From Halomicrobium zhouii (lineage in GTDB: Archaea > Halobacteriota > Halobacteria > Halobacteriales > Haloarculaceae): a DNA stretch of 64,000 nt. Below the pieces are notes generated by a model. It was not told the DNA's origin. It ran no database searches and saw nothing but the letters and a program-made list of their open reading frames with translations. The stretch lies in NCBI RefSeq assembly GCF_900114435.1, contig NZ_FOZK01000003.1, forward strand, positions 248,001 through 312,000, read 5' to 3'. Shown piece after piece: positions 26,893-34,983 of this stretch (its first letter is position 1; every line of letters starts with the position of its first letter). The position numbers were made by a program, and so were the translations under genes.

Positions 26893-28008
26893 TCACTCCG
26901 AAGAATCGACGTCGGCTTCGCTGCTCGCCGTCCCGGCAGCGGTGTCGACGGCCACGCCGTCGTCGGCGCGAGCTTTCACTGCCGACAGGTCGAACTCGTT
27001 GCCGTCGACGTTCGGTTCTAGTCCGGCGCGTTCGATCACCTCGATATCGTCCCCAGCGGACTGACCTTCGGTCGTGAGGTAATCGCCAGTCAGTACGCCG
27101 TCGGCGCCGGCCTCGAACGGGAGGTGCTGTTCGTCCGCGTCGAGATTGGCCTCGCGGCCGCCGGTGAGGCGAACGCGGGCCTGCGGGTGGAGGAAGCGGT
27201 AGACCGCGATCGTACGGATGATCTCCTCCGTCGTGACGTCCGGCAACTCGAGTTCGGCCAGAGGCGTTCCCGCCACCGGGTTGAGAATGTTCACCGGAAG
27301 CGAAGAGACGCCGACGTCCTGGAGGGCCACGGCGGCGTCGACGCGGTCGGTCGGGGCTTCGCCCATGCCGAGGATGACCCCGGCACACAGGTCCATTCCC
27401 GCCTCCTTCGCCACTTCCAGCGTCTCGACGCGGTCCTCGAAGGAGTGGGTGTCCACGATCTCGGGGAAGTACCGGGGCGACGTCTCTATGTTGTGATTGT
27501 AGTGATTGATGCCTTCGTCGGCGAGTATTCGAGCCTCCTCCTCGGTGAGGATGCCGAGGCTCGCGTCGACTTCGACGTCGGTCTCGTCCCGGACGAGTCG
27601 TATCGCCCGGAGGACGTCGGCCCACTCCTCCGGGCGTTTCTCCTTCGAGACGCCCTTCTCGGCGACGACGATACCGAAGCGCTGGGCACCGTCGCGCTCG
27701 GCGCGCTTCGCCGCCGCGAGTATCTCCGCCGGGTCCAGGAAGTCGTAGGTGTCGATGCCGGTGTCGAAGTGGACCGACTGCGCACAGAACCCGCAGTCCT
27801 CCGCGCAGTTGCCGGCCTTGGCGTTGACGATGGAACAGGCGTCGACGGTGCCGTCGCCGAACTGTGCGCGGACCGCGTCCGCCGCGGCCGCCAGTTCGTC
27901 CACTGGCTGGGCCAACAGCGCGAGGCCGTCGCGCCGGTCGAGTTGCTCTCCGTCGAGTACGCGCGCCATCGCGTCGTCTATCGTCCGGTTGTCCGACTCG
28001 TAAACCAC
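26893..28008 (-). CDS. bioB: Biotin synthase
   Basis: 371-aa radical SAM enzyme that inserts sulfur into dethiobiotin. The radical SAM cluster Cys68, Cys72 and Cys75 are in the CxxxCxxC pattern (CAEDCGFC), and family motifs YNHNIETS and GREANLDADEQHLPFEAGA are present. GTG start at 28008. The C-terminal 50 residues are an acidic haloarchaeal extension. No other biotin-synthesis gene is adjacent. Biotin is needed by the acyl-CoA carboxylase at 15.6 kb. Confidence 0.95.
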   Translation of the reverse strand: MVYESDNRTIDDAMARVLDGEQLDRRDGLALLAQPVDELAAAADAVRAQFGDGTVDACSIVNAKAGNCAEDCGFCAQSVHFDTGIDTYDFLDPAEILAAAKRAERDGAQRFGIVVAEKGVSKEKRPEEWADVLRAIRLVRDETDVEVDASLGILTEEEARILADEGINHYNHNIETSPRYFPEIVDTHSFEDRVETLEVAKEAGMDLCAGVILGMGEAPTDRVDAAVALQDVGVSSLPVNILNPVAGTPLAELELPDVTTEEIIRTIAVYRFLHPQARVRLTGGREANLDADEQHLPFEAGADGVLTGDYLTTEGQSAGDDIEVIERAGLEPNVDGNEFDLSAVKARADDGVAVDTAAGTASSEADVDSSE

Positions 28009-28059
28009 GATCCCATCGTCGGTTGACGGCTGGAAAAACGTTCGGGAACCGGCGGGTGA

Positions 28060-28773
28060 CTACGGCGCGTTGTCGACGGACCCGTTCGACGGTCCCCAGT
28101 AGTAGACCGGACCGAGGGTCAGGTAGGCCATCGCGGCGACGAGCAGCGCGATGGGAAAGACGCCGTGGAACGCCGACGGGACGAGGATGGCCAGGGCCTG
28201 TATCACGCCGAGGGCGAAGGCGTCCCGGACTGCGAGTTTGGGATAGCGGACCGGTGCGACCATGAGGACAGAGAGGACGACGGTCGCCCCGAGGAGCACG
28301 GGAACCGGAACGAGGCCCGAGAGGTACGCCGCCGCGAGGATGACCGCGGCCAGCGCGTTCGGGATACCGGGACGGTCCTCGCCTTCCCCGACGTACACCT
28401 CGTAGAACGCCGTCCGCAGGATGGAGAAGGCGGCGAACCCCGCAGGAACGAGGAGCGCGACGGCGAGGACGAGCGGGGAGAGGTCGTCGAGAGCGCCGTA
28501 CTCCAGGCGGACGATACCGTAGACGAACAGGCCCGGAGTCGTGCCAAACGAGACGATGTCGGTGATAGAGTCGAGCAGCGGCCCGACGTCTGAGTTGCCG
28601 GCGCTGCGGGCGATGATCCCGTCGAGGGCGTCGACGATGGCGGCCAGAAGGACGAGCCGGGCCGCGAGTCGCGGGTCGGTGAAGGCGACGACGCCGGCAA
28701 CGAACCCGACGACGGCGTTGATCAGCGTCACCCCGTCGGCCGGCCCCAGCCGACGGCTCACCTGCAAGCTCAT
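28060..28773 (-). CDS. pssA: CDP-alcohol phosphatidyltransferase, PssA-type (archaetidylserine synthase)
   Basis: 237-aa membrane enzyme with the CDP-alcohol phosphotransferase motif (DGIIAR...GPLLDSITD) and about six hydrophobic spans. It resembles the protein-sorting archaetidylserine synthase of haloarchaea, which with a decarboxylase makes the lipid that anchors archaeosortase substrates. Other CDP-alcohol specificities are possible. It is divergent from the PRC-barrel gene. Confidence 0.85.
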   Translation of the reverse strand: MSLQVSRRLGPADGVTLINAVVGFVAGVVAFTDPRLAARLVLLAAIVDALDGIIARSAGNSDVGPLLDSITDIVSFGTTPGLFVYGIVRLEYGALDDLSPLVLAVALLVPAGFAAFSILRTAFYEVYVGEGEDRPGIPNALAAVILAAAYLSGLVPVPVLLGATVVLSVLMVAPVRYPKLAVRDAFALGVIQALAILVPSAFHGVFPIALLVAAMAYLTLGPVYYWGPSNGSVDNAP

Positions 28774-28967
28774 ACGGGCACGTCATCGACTGCGTACATT
28801 AAGCGTCCGGATTCACGTGACACGACGCCGGTACGAGTCAGGACGTCGTTGCCCGTCCGCGCGTCGGCACCGTGGCCGGAAACCGCACGACTGATCGGGT
28901 GCACCGTCGTCCGCGCTCCGTCAGACACCTACCAAGAGTTAAGGCCCCCGGAACCAAGCCAGCATAT

Positions 28968-29270
28968 ATGGATCCGGACAGCGTTCCGCAAGAGATCACG
29001 ACGCTCGTGGGCCGTGAGGTGTACTCCAACAACGGCGTCTTCGTCGGCGAAGTCGAGGACCTCCGCCTCGACCTCGACAGACAGGACGTCACCGGTCTCG
29101 CGCTCCACCAGCTGAACAGGGAACTCTTCTCGGGCGAAGTCGACGCCTCGCGCGGCGTTATCATCCCGTATCGCTGGGTGCAGGCCGTCGGCGACGTCGT
29201 CATCGTCAACAGCATCGTCGAGCGACTGACCGGCCCCGCGGACGAAGACGAAGAAGAAGTCGCTGCCTGA
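28968..29270 (+). CDS. PRC-barrel domain protein (CdpB-like)
   Basis: 100-aa PRC-barrel protein (LVGREVYSNNGVFVGEVEDL, then YRWVQAVGDVVIVN). It lacks other domains. PRC-barrel proteins of this size include CdpB1/CdpB2, which link SepF and FtsZ in haloarchaeal division; this one resembles that group but the match is by memory only. The TATA-like GAGTTAAGG about 28 nt before the ATG predicts a leaderless gene. Its stop abuts the stop of the DHH gene. Confidence 0.85.
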   Translation: MDPDSVPQEITTLVGREVYSNNGVFVGEVEDLRLDLDRQDVTGLALHQLNRELFSGEVDASRGVIIPYRWVQAVGDVVIVNSIVERLTGPADEDEEEVAA

Positions 29271-30737
29271 TCAGCTCCCGTTCGACGACTCACTGCTACT
29301 ACTACTGTCGACGCCCATCGCCTCGAACAGTTTCGTCCGCACCGCCTCTTCGGTGAGCGCCAGCAGCGTGTCGCGGCTGTCCTCGCTGGTCTCGATTCCG
29401 GTGAAGATCCCGAGCGGGATCTCGACGCTCGCGTCCGTAGAGTGTCCAGCGGTATCGCCCATCTCGCCGAAGGCGTCGTGGAGTACCTTCCCGATGTTCA
29501 TCCGGATGTCTTTCGAGCGCGCGGCGAGGTAGATGGTGTCGTCGGCGAGCGCGAACACCGCCGTCGTCGTGATCCCCTCCAGGTTGAGGAGGTGCTGAGC
29601 CGCCTGTGCCAGCGCGTCCCTGTCGCGGATGAACCCAGCGTTGGAGACGAGGTGTGAGCCCTTGACCTCGCGATTGCGGATGGCCTCCGCGAGGACGTCT
29701 AGCGTCTCGGGCGACATCGACGGCGACTCGACCTGTTCGAGCGTGTCGTGATCGGCGAAGGGATAGAGGTACGCTGCTGCGGTCAGGTCTGCCGGGGTCG
29801 TGTCGCGCTTGAAGTCCAGCGTCTCCGCACGGATGCCGTACAGCAGCGCGGTCGCGACCTCCTGTTCCAGGGTGAGGTCGAGTTCCTGAATGTACTTCGT
29901 CAGGATTGTCGACGTCGCCGAGACGTTCGGCCGGATGTCCACGAACCTGGCGTCGTGGTCGTGGTCGTGTTCGTAGTGATCGATGATGACGTCGACGTTC
30001 TCGGGGTCCGGTTCGACCCCCTTCGCGGTGTCGACCAGCGCGAACGTGTCGTAGTCGTCCATGTCGACGGCGCCCCGCGAGACGAGTTCGATGCCGAGCA
30101 GGTTGACGAACGCGCGGTTCTCCTGGTGACCGATCTCGCCCTCGTAGACGATGTCGGCCTCGACGTCGCGAGCCTGGGCGATCGCCTGGAGCGCTGCTGC
30201 GCTGGCGATGGAGTCCGGGTCGGGCGAGCGGTGGATGAGGATCGACATCCGCCGCTCCGTCCCGTCGATGACGTCGGCGAGCTGGCTCGCCTTGTACTCG
30301 AGTTCGCCCGTCTCCAGGGCCCGCAGGGCCGAATCGGCGATGACCGTCGAGGGATTGATGACGACGTCCGCCCCGAGGTCGGTGAGCTCGTCGGCCGAGA
30401 CCGGGTCGTCCGCGCGCGCGACGACGAACTGGTCACCGTCGTCCGCGGCACGGATGTTCTCCAGCGCCTGGGCGTTGGCGTCCACGTCCGACGAGAGAAC
30501 GAGCACGACGTCGCGGTCCGCCAGGTCCTCGACGATGGATTGCTCCCTGATGTCCGCGGTCTGTGCGTTCAGGTCCTGGTCGCGCAACGCCTCGACGCGA
30601 CCCTCGTCCCGGTCGAGGATGAGGACGTCTTTCCCCTCCTCGACCAGTTCTTCGGCGACGGCGTGGCCAACACTCCCACAGCCGAGGATAGCGTACCGCG
30701 ACATGGAAGCCATCGCGATACCGGTAGCTGTACTCAT
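29271..30737 (-). CDS. TrkA-N/DHH phosphoesterase fusion protein
   Basis: 488-aa protein. It has an N-terminal TrkA-N Rossmann domain (AILGCGSVGHAVAEELVE), then a DHH domain with HRSPDPDSIAS and VIIDHYEHDHD metal-binding motifs, then DHHA1. This haloarchaeal family is a nucleic-acid or nucleotide phosphodiesterase of the RecJ/NrnA type with an attached nucleotide-sensing domain. TATA-like GATATAAGG lies about 26 nt before the ATG at 30737, so the leaderless start there is chosen over downstream ATGs. The product of the reaction is not known. Confidence 0.9.
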   Translation of the reverse strand: MSTATGIAMASMSRYAILGCGSVGHAVAEELVEEGKDVLILDRDEGRVEALRDQDLNAQTADIREQSIVEDLADRDVVLVLSSDVDANAQALENIRAADDGDQFVVARADDPVSADELTDLGADVVINPSTVIADSALRALETGELEYKASQLADVIDGTERRMSILIHRSPDPDSIASAAALQAIAQARDVEADIVYEGEIGHQENRAFVNLLGIELVSRGAVDMDDYDTFALVDTAKGVEPDPENVDVIIDHYEHDHDHDARFVDIRPNVSATSTILTKYIQELDLTLEQEVATALLYGIRAETLDFKRDTTPADLTAAAYLYPFADHDTLEQVESPSMSPETLDVLAEAIRNREVKGSHLVSNAGFIRDRDALAQAAQHLLNLEGITTTAVFALADDTIYLAARSKDIRMNIGKVLHDAFGEMGDTAGHSTDASVEIPLGIFTGIETSEDSRDTLLALTEEAVRTKLFEAMGVDSSSSSESSNGS

Positions 30738-30950
30738 CTGTTGTCTTTTGCGAGGTGGTGGAGGCCCTTATATCAACCTCTTCCCTGGCTCCGCTGGGCC
30801 CCGTAGCTCTCTGGCGGTTTTACCGTCTCGGATTTATTTCACACCAGCAATCTCGTACCTTTTGTCGTCGCAGTGACCCGTTGCCGTCCCGCACTCGGGG
30901 GACCGAAAGGAAACCTATTTTACCCGCCACCGGGAATCCTGAGTTGTCTT

Positions 30951-31024
30951 GGGCCGGTAGCTCAGTCCGGCAGAGCGACGGACTCTTAATCCGTCGGTCG
31001 AGGGTTCAAATCCCTTCCGGCCCG
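30951..31024 (+). tRNA. tRNA-Lys (CTT)
   Basis: 74-nt tRNA. The acceptor stem GGGCCGG pairs with CCGGCCC, the anticodon loop CTCTTAA gives anticodon CTT, the T-arm is GGGTTCAAATCCC, and the discriminator is G. The anticodon stem ACGGA/TCCGT closes correctly. A TATA-like CTATTTTACC lies upstream near 30916. The 22 bases at its 3' end recur twice downstream in the tandem repeat. Confidence 0.97.
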
Positions 31025-31280
31025 TTTTCCTGCGAACGAAGGTGAGGAGCGAAGCGGCTATGGAGGATTTGAACCCGGAGAGTCGCAGCGGTCGAACGAA
31101 GTGAGACCGACCGTCTCTCCTCGGTTCAAATCCCTTCCGGCCCGTTTTCCTGCGAACGAAGGTGAGGAGCGAAGCGGCTATGGAGGATTTGAACCCGGAG
31201 AGTCGCAGCGGTCGAACGAAGTGAGACCGACCGTCTCTCCTCGGTTCAAATCCCTTCCGGCCCGTTTTCCTGCGAACGAA
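31003..31280 (+). repeat. 120-bp tandem repeat seeded on the tRNA-Lys 3' end
   Basis: A 120-bp unit (tRNA T-arm and acceptor 3' end followed by CGTTTTCCTGCGAACGAAGG) repeats exactly at 31021-31140 and 31141-31260, with a third partial copy to about 31280. The 22-base tRNA 3' end GGTTCAAATCCC... is at 31003-31024, 31123-31144 and 31243-31264. Integrases commonly use tRNA 3' ends as att sites, so this may be the trace of repeated integration and excision, or simple tandem duplication. Confidence 0.9.
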
Positions 31281-31431
31281 GTGAGCAGTGAAAACGCCAC
31301 GAAGGGATTTGAACGACGCCACGAGCGAGCGTCAGCGAGCGAAGTGGAGGTAGTTCAAATCCCGAAAGATGCGCCGAGTACGTGTTCCGATACTCGCGGT
31401 CGGGTGGCTCCTGAGCCAATGACGTCCCGCC
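31281..31431. other. Gene-free segment after the tandem repeat
   Basis: No ORF of merit. It continues the AGTGAG-type low-complexity sequence of the repeat and contains one more degenerate T-arm-like piece (AGTTCAAATCCCG at about 31354-31366), which would be a decayed third copy of the tRNA end. Confidence 0.5.
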
Positions 31432-31866
31432 TCACAGCGCCAGAACCATCTCGACGTGGGGGATGCCCGTCTCGTCGTCGACAGGGCCGAGAGACTCGTA
31501 GCCGAGCGATTCGTAGAACTCCGCGACGCGAGTCTGGGCGTGGAGGAGCGCACGGGATCTGTTCTCGTTGCGGGCGTACTCGTGGGCCGCTCGCATCACG
31601 GCGTCGCCGACACCGCGGCCTCGGAACTCGGGGAGGACGGCGACGCGCTCTACCTTCGCCGTGTCCGCGTCGACCAGGCGGACGCGGGCGGTGCCGGCGG
31701 CGTCGGAGCCGACGCGCGCGACGAAGTGGCGGGCCGCACCATCTCGGTCGTCGAACTCGACGGGCTCCGAGACGCCCTGTTCCTCCACGAAGACGGTGCG
31801 GCGGATGGCGTGCGCCTCACCGGGTCGGTCGCTGGCGAGTACCTCGATGTCGTTCGCTGGGGTCAT
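31432..31866 (-). CDS. GNAT-family N-acetyltransferase
   Basis: 144-aa acetyltransferase of the ElaA/PhnO-like GNAT type, with FVEEQGV, the acetyl-CoA-binding LPEFRGRGVGDAVM loop and a C-terminal FYESLGYE motif. Its ATG overlaps the stop of the upstream acetyltransferase by 4 nt (ATGA). The two are paralogues sharing TAKVERVAV and .EFYE.LGYE. They form a tandem duplicate likely acting on different amine substrates. Confidence 0.88.
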   Translation of the reverse strand: MTPANDIEVLASDRPGEAHAIRRTVFVEEQGVSEPVEFDDRDGAARHFVARVGSDAAGTARVRLVDADTAKVERVAVLPEFRGRGVGDAVMRAAHEYARNENRSRALLHAQTRVAEFYESLGYESLGPVDDETGIPHVEMVLAL

Positions 31867-32300
31867 TCGAGTGACTTCTCCATCTCGACGTGGGCGATGC
31901 CAGCGTCCTGGAAGACGTCGCTGGTCGTTTCGTACCCGAGCCGTTCGTAGAACTCCTCGACTGCAGTCTGGCTGTGGAGTACGAGCGTGTCGACGTTCCG
32001 CTCGCGGGCGACGGCTTCGACGCGGTTCACGAGGCGTCTTCCCCACCCCCCTCCGCGGTATGGCTCACGGACGGCGACGCGTTCGACTTTGGCCGTGTCG
32101 TCGTCGAGTCGGCGGAGGCGTGCCGTTCCGATCGGTGTACCGCCCTCACGGGCCAGCAGGTGGGTCGCGTCGTCGTCGTGCCCGTCGCGTTCCCGCTCCG
32201 GCGGCACGCCCTGGCCCTCGACGAACACCTCCTCGCGAACGGCGATGGCCTGGTCACGGAGTTCGGCGTCGGCAGCGATATCTATCGACGTCTCGGTCAC
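31863..32300 (-). CDS. GNAT-family N-acetyltransferase
   Basis: 145-aa acetyltransferase with VFVEGQGVP, the REPYRGGGWGRRLV CoA loop and VEEFYERLGYE. A GTG start at 32300 (VTETSIDIAADAELRD) is preferred over an ATG at 32408, because the added N terminus is not family-like. It is the first gene of a two-gene acetyltransferase unit. Confidence 0.85.
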   Translation of the reverse strand: MTETSIDIAADAELRDQAIAVREEVFVEGQGVPPERERDGHDDDATHLLAREGGTPIGTARLRRLDDDTAKVERVAVREPYRGGGWGRRLVNRVEAVARERNVDTLVLHSQTAVEEFYERLGYETTSDVFQDAGIAHVEMEKSLE

Positions 32301-32453
32301 TGTCCGGTGGTAGGCCGTCGCAGGCGCAAGAAGGTTTCGCGGATCAGATTCACCAGGCACGACCAGCCCGACAGCGCGGGAAGCGGTGTGAGCCGCCTGC
32401 CAGTGCAAGCACGCCGGTCATCCCCCGTCAGTAAGAACATACAGTGGGTTGTC

Positions 32454-33038
32454 ATGAAACGGCGTCACTACATCAGGACTATCGGAACCGGCGCGTGCGT
32501 CGGCCTGACCGGCCTCGCGGGCTGTGGCAGCCCGGACGACACTGCGGGGACGGATTCTCCGGCGGTGAACGGCGACGACACCGAGACGACGGTCGCGACT
32601 GGCGGTGATACAGAGGCCGACGGTGAGTCGAACACCGTCGCGATGATCACCGACGGCGACGAGTACTACTTCGACCCGATCGGGATCGCCATCGACTCCG
32701 GCGGAACTGTGACGTGGAACAACGAGTCCGGTAGCCACTCCACGACGGCCTACGTGGAAGGGAATCCCCAGTCTGAAGTGACGAGAATTCCCGAAGACGC
32801 CGAGGGGTGGAACAGCGAGACGCTCACCGAGCAGGGGGCGACGTTCTCGCACACCTTCGACGTCGAGGGGACGTACGACTACTACTGTATCCCGCACAAG
32901 AGCCTGGAGATGGTCGGGCGTGTCGTCGTCGGCGAACCGAGCGGACTGGGCGACGACCCGCCGGACGGGGCCGTTCCGGACGAACAGACGATCGTCGACG
33001 CTGGCACGGTCTCGTACGACGAATTCCAGTCCGGGTGA
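32454..33038 (+). CDS. Halocyanin-like blue copper lipoprotein
   Basis: 194-aa periplasm-side electron carrier. The N terminus is a lipoprotein signal (RTIGTGACVGLTGLAGCG) with RR just upstream (MKRRHYIRT), then an acidic linker. The plastocyanin-like domain has the copper ligands His in GSHSTT, Cys in YYCIPH, the His just after it, and Met in SLEM. Family members shuttle electrons in the respiratory chain. Confidence 0.93.
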   Translation: MKRRHYIRTIGTGACVGLTGLAGCGSPDDTAGTDSPAVNGDDTETTVATGGDTEADGESNTVAMITDGDEYYFDPIGIAIDSGGTVTWNNESGSHSTTAYVEGNPQSEVTRIPEDAEGWNSETLTEQGATFSHTFDVEGTYDYYCIPHKSLEMVGRVVVGEPSGLGDDPPDGAVPDEQTIVDAGTVSYDEFQSG

Positions 33039-33086
33039 CGGGTAGAGACAGAGAGACAACGGGCGCAGTTAGTCGCTGTCAGGCAA

Positions 33087-34571
33087 TCAGTTGCCGTCGG
33101 GGCTGTAGTTGGGCGCCTCGTCGGTGATCATCACGTCGTGGGGGTGACTCTCCTGCTGGCCGGCCGCGGAGACGCGGACGAACTCGGAGCGCTCCTTGAA
33201 CTCCGGGAGCGTTTCGGCGCCGACGTAGCCCATGCCGGACTGCATGCCGCCGACGAGCTGGTGGAGTTCGGACTGGACTGACCCCTTGTACGGCGTCGCG
33301 GCCTCGACGCCCTCGGGGACGAACTCGTCGTCCTCGTCCTCTTCCTTCAGGTAGCGGTCGCCGCCGCCGTCGCTCATCGCGCCGACGGAGCCCATGCCGC
33401 GGTACTGCTTGTACTTCTTGCCGTTCATGGTGATGACGCGGCCCGGCGCCTCGTCCGTGCCCGCGAAGTAGGAGCCGAGCATCACGGCGTCGGCACCGGC
33501 GGCGACGGCCTTGATGGCGTCACCGGAGTACCGGATGCCGCCGTCGGCGATGACGGGGACGTCGTGCTGGCTGGCGACGTCGGCGACCTGGGAGACGGCC
33601 GTGATCTGGGGCATCCCGGCGCCGGTGACGACGCGGGTGGTACAGATGGAGCCGGGGCCGATGCCGACCTTGACGCCGTCGGCGAAGTCGACGACGTCCT
33701 CGGCGGCCTCGCGGGTGCCGATGTTGCCGACGACGACGTCGGCGTCGACGGTCTCCTTGATCTCGCGGGCGCTGTCGACGACGTTCAGGTTGTGCGCGTG
33801 CGCGGAGTCGATGAACAGCACGTCGGCGCCGGCCTCGTCGGCTGCCGTCGCGCGGTCGAGTTCGAACGGCCCGACCGCGGCGCCGGCGACGAGTCGGTCG
33901 TTCTCGTCGCGAGCCGCGGTGTCGTACTCGCGACGCTGGAGGATGCCCTGCATCGTGACGAGACCGATGAGGCGGTTATCGTCGTCGACGATGGGGACGC
34001 GCTCGATCTTGTGCTCGTACATCAGTTCCAGGGCCTCGCGGGCGGTGACGTCCTCGGGAGCGGTGACGACCTCGTCGGTCATGGCCTCGTCGACGGCGTC
34101 GTCCTCGCCGACCTCGAGGTACGGGCGGATGTCCGTGCCCGAGATGATACCCAGGACCTGGCCGTCGTCGTCGACGACCGGGGCGCCGGAGACGCCCTGT
34201 TTGTCCATCATCTGGTCGACGTCGCGGACCGTCTGGTCCGGGGCGGCGGTGACGACGTCGCGGATGATCAGCTCGTCGGCGCGCTTGACGCGCTCGATCT
34301 CGGCGACCATCTGGTCGACGTCCATGTTGCGGTGGAGGACGCCGAGGCCGCCGTGTCGGGCCATCGCGATGGCCATGTCGCTCTCGGTGACGGTGTCCAT
34401 CGCCGCCGTGAGGACTGGGACGTTGATCTCGACGTTCTTGGAGACCCGCGTCGCGGTGTCTGCCTCGTCCGGTTCGACGCGCGACTCCTTGGGTCGCAGG
34501 AGGACGTCGTCGAACGTCAGCGCTTCCGGTACCTGGAGTTTTTGCGAGAAGGGCTCGCGCTCGTTCGCCAT
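33087..34571 (-). CDS. guaB: Inosine-5'-monophosphate dehydrogenase
   Basis: 494-aa enzyme that oxidises IMP to XMP in GMP synthesis. The catalytic Cys loop is GPGSICTTRVVTGAG, the IMP-binding motifs are present, and two CBS domains lie between about residues 95 and 215. The ATG at 34571 (MANEREPFSQK) is preferred over an upstream ATG at 34583. Confidence 0.96.
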   Translation of the reverse strand: MANEREPFSQKLQVPEALTFDDVLLRPKESRVEPDEADTATRVSKNVEINVPVLTAAMDTVTESDMAIAMARHGGLGVLHRNMDVDQMVAEIERVKRADELIIRDVVTAAPDQTVRDVDQMMDKQGVSGAPVVDDDGQVLGIISGTDIRPYLEVGEDDAVDEAMTDEVVTAPEDVTAREALELMYEHKIERVPIVDDDNRLIGLVTMQGILQRREYDTAARDENDRLVAGAAVGPFELDRATAADEAGADVLFIDSAHAHNLNVVDSAREIKETVDADVVVGNIGTREAAEDVVDFADGVKVGIGPGSICTTRVVTGAGMPQITAVSQVADVASQHDVPVIADGGIRYSGDAIKAVAAGADAVMLGSYFAGTDEAPGRVITMNGKKYKQYRGMGSVGAMSDGGGDRYLKEEDEDDEFVPEGVEAATPYKGSVQSELHQLVGGMQSGMGYVGAETLPEFKERSEFVRVSAAGQQESHPHDVMITDEAPNYSPDGN

Positions 34572-34752
34572 GTAAACCGTCACAGACGGTGGCTCAAAAG
34601 CGTTGCGAGACGATTAGACGCGTGGGCTCCGGTCCCACACGAACCCGGTGAGAATGTGGATCCTCACTCGCGAACGCCGGATCGGTAAAAGATGGAAGAA
34701 AGCGCGCCGGAAACCTGACTGATGCCGGCCGTGTGCGGCCAATTCTCACACA

Positions 34753-34785
34753 ACGTTTATACTTCGACCAAAGATAGTGATAGAT
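34753..34785 (+). promoter_or_regulatory. Leaderless promoter of the 63-aa ORF
   Basis: CGTTTATACTTC with TTTATA at 34757-34762 lies exactly about 26 nt before the ATG at 34786. This is the standard haloarchaeal TATA-to-start distance for leaderless genes. Confidence 0.6.
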
Positions 34786-34977
34786 ATGCAATCCGTCAGC
34801 CCCACCGGCACGGACGGCAGCCGACGACCGACCGCTTCGTTCCCAGAGGTCGGCAAGACATTCCTGGTGGGCACTCGCTTTACAGCGAACTGGCGGGCGG
34901 CGTCCCCGATTCCCGACGCTCTCCTCGCGTATCGGCGTCGTCGCATCCACGGGTCCGCGGGTGAGGACCGCCGATAA
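34786..34977 (+). CDS. 63-aa ORF ahead of the DUF5794 gene
   Basis: Starts MQSVSPTGTDGSRRPTASFP and ends RRIHGSAGEDRR. It is placed just after a textbook leaderless promoter and ends 6 nt before the ATG of the DUF5794 membrane protein, so it is likely translated first on the same mRNA. It is Arg/Pro/Ser-rich with no recognised domain, so it may be a leader peptide rather than a stable protein. Codon bias is only moderate. Confidence 0.45.
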   Translation: MQSVSPTGTDGSRRPTASFPEVGKTFLVGTRFTANWRAASPIPDALLAYRRRRIHGSAGEDRR

Positions 34978-34983
34978 CGGCCG

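Noticed and set aside
26675-28786. 703-codon minus-strand ORF over bioB and pssA
   Set aside because: An Arg/Pro-rich shadow in the high-GC third-position frame; bioB and pssA explain the region.
31003-31280. The 120-bp tandem repeat as a CRISPR array
   Set aside because: Unit and spacer are both identical between copies, there are only two to three copies, and no cas gene is near.
30915-31322. A 135-codon minus-strand ORF made of repeated RRKTGRKGFEP units
   Set aside because: It is only the translation of the tandem tRNA-Lys repeat; no promoter or domain supports it.
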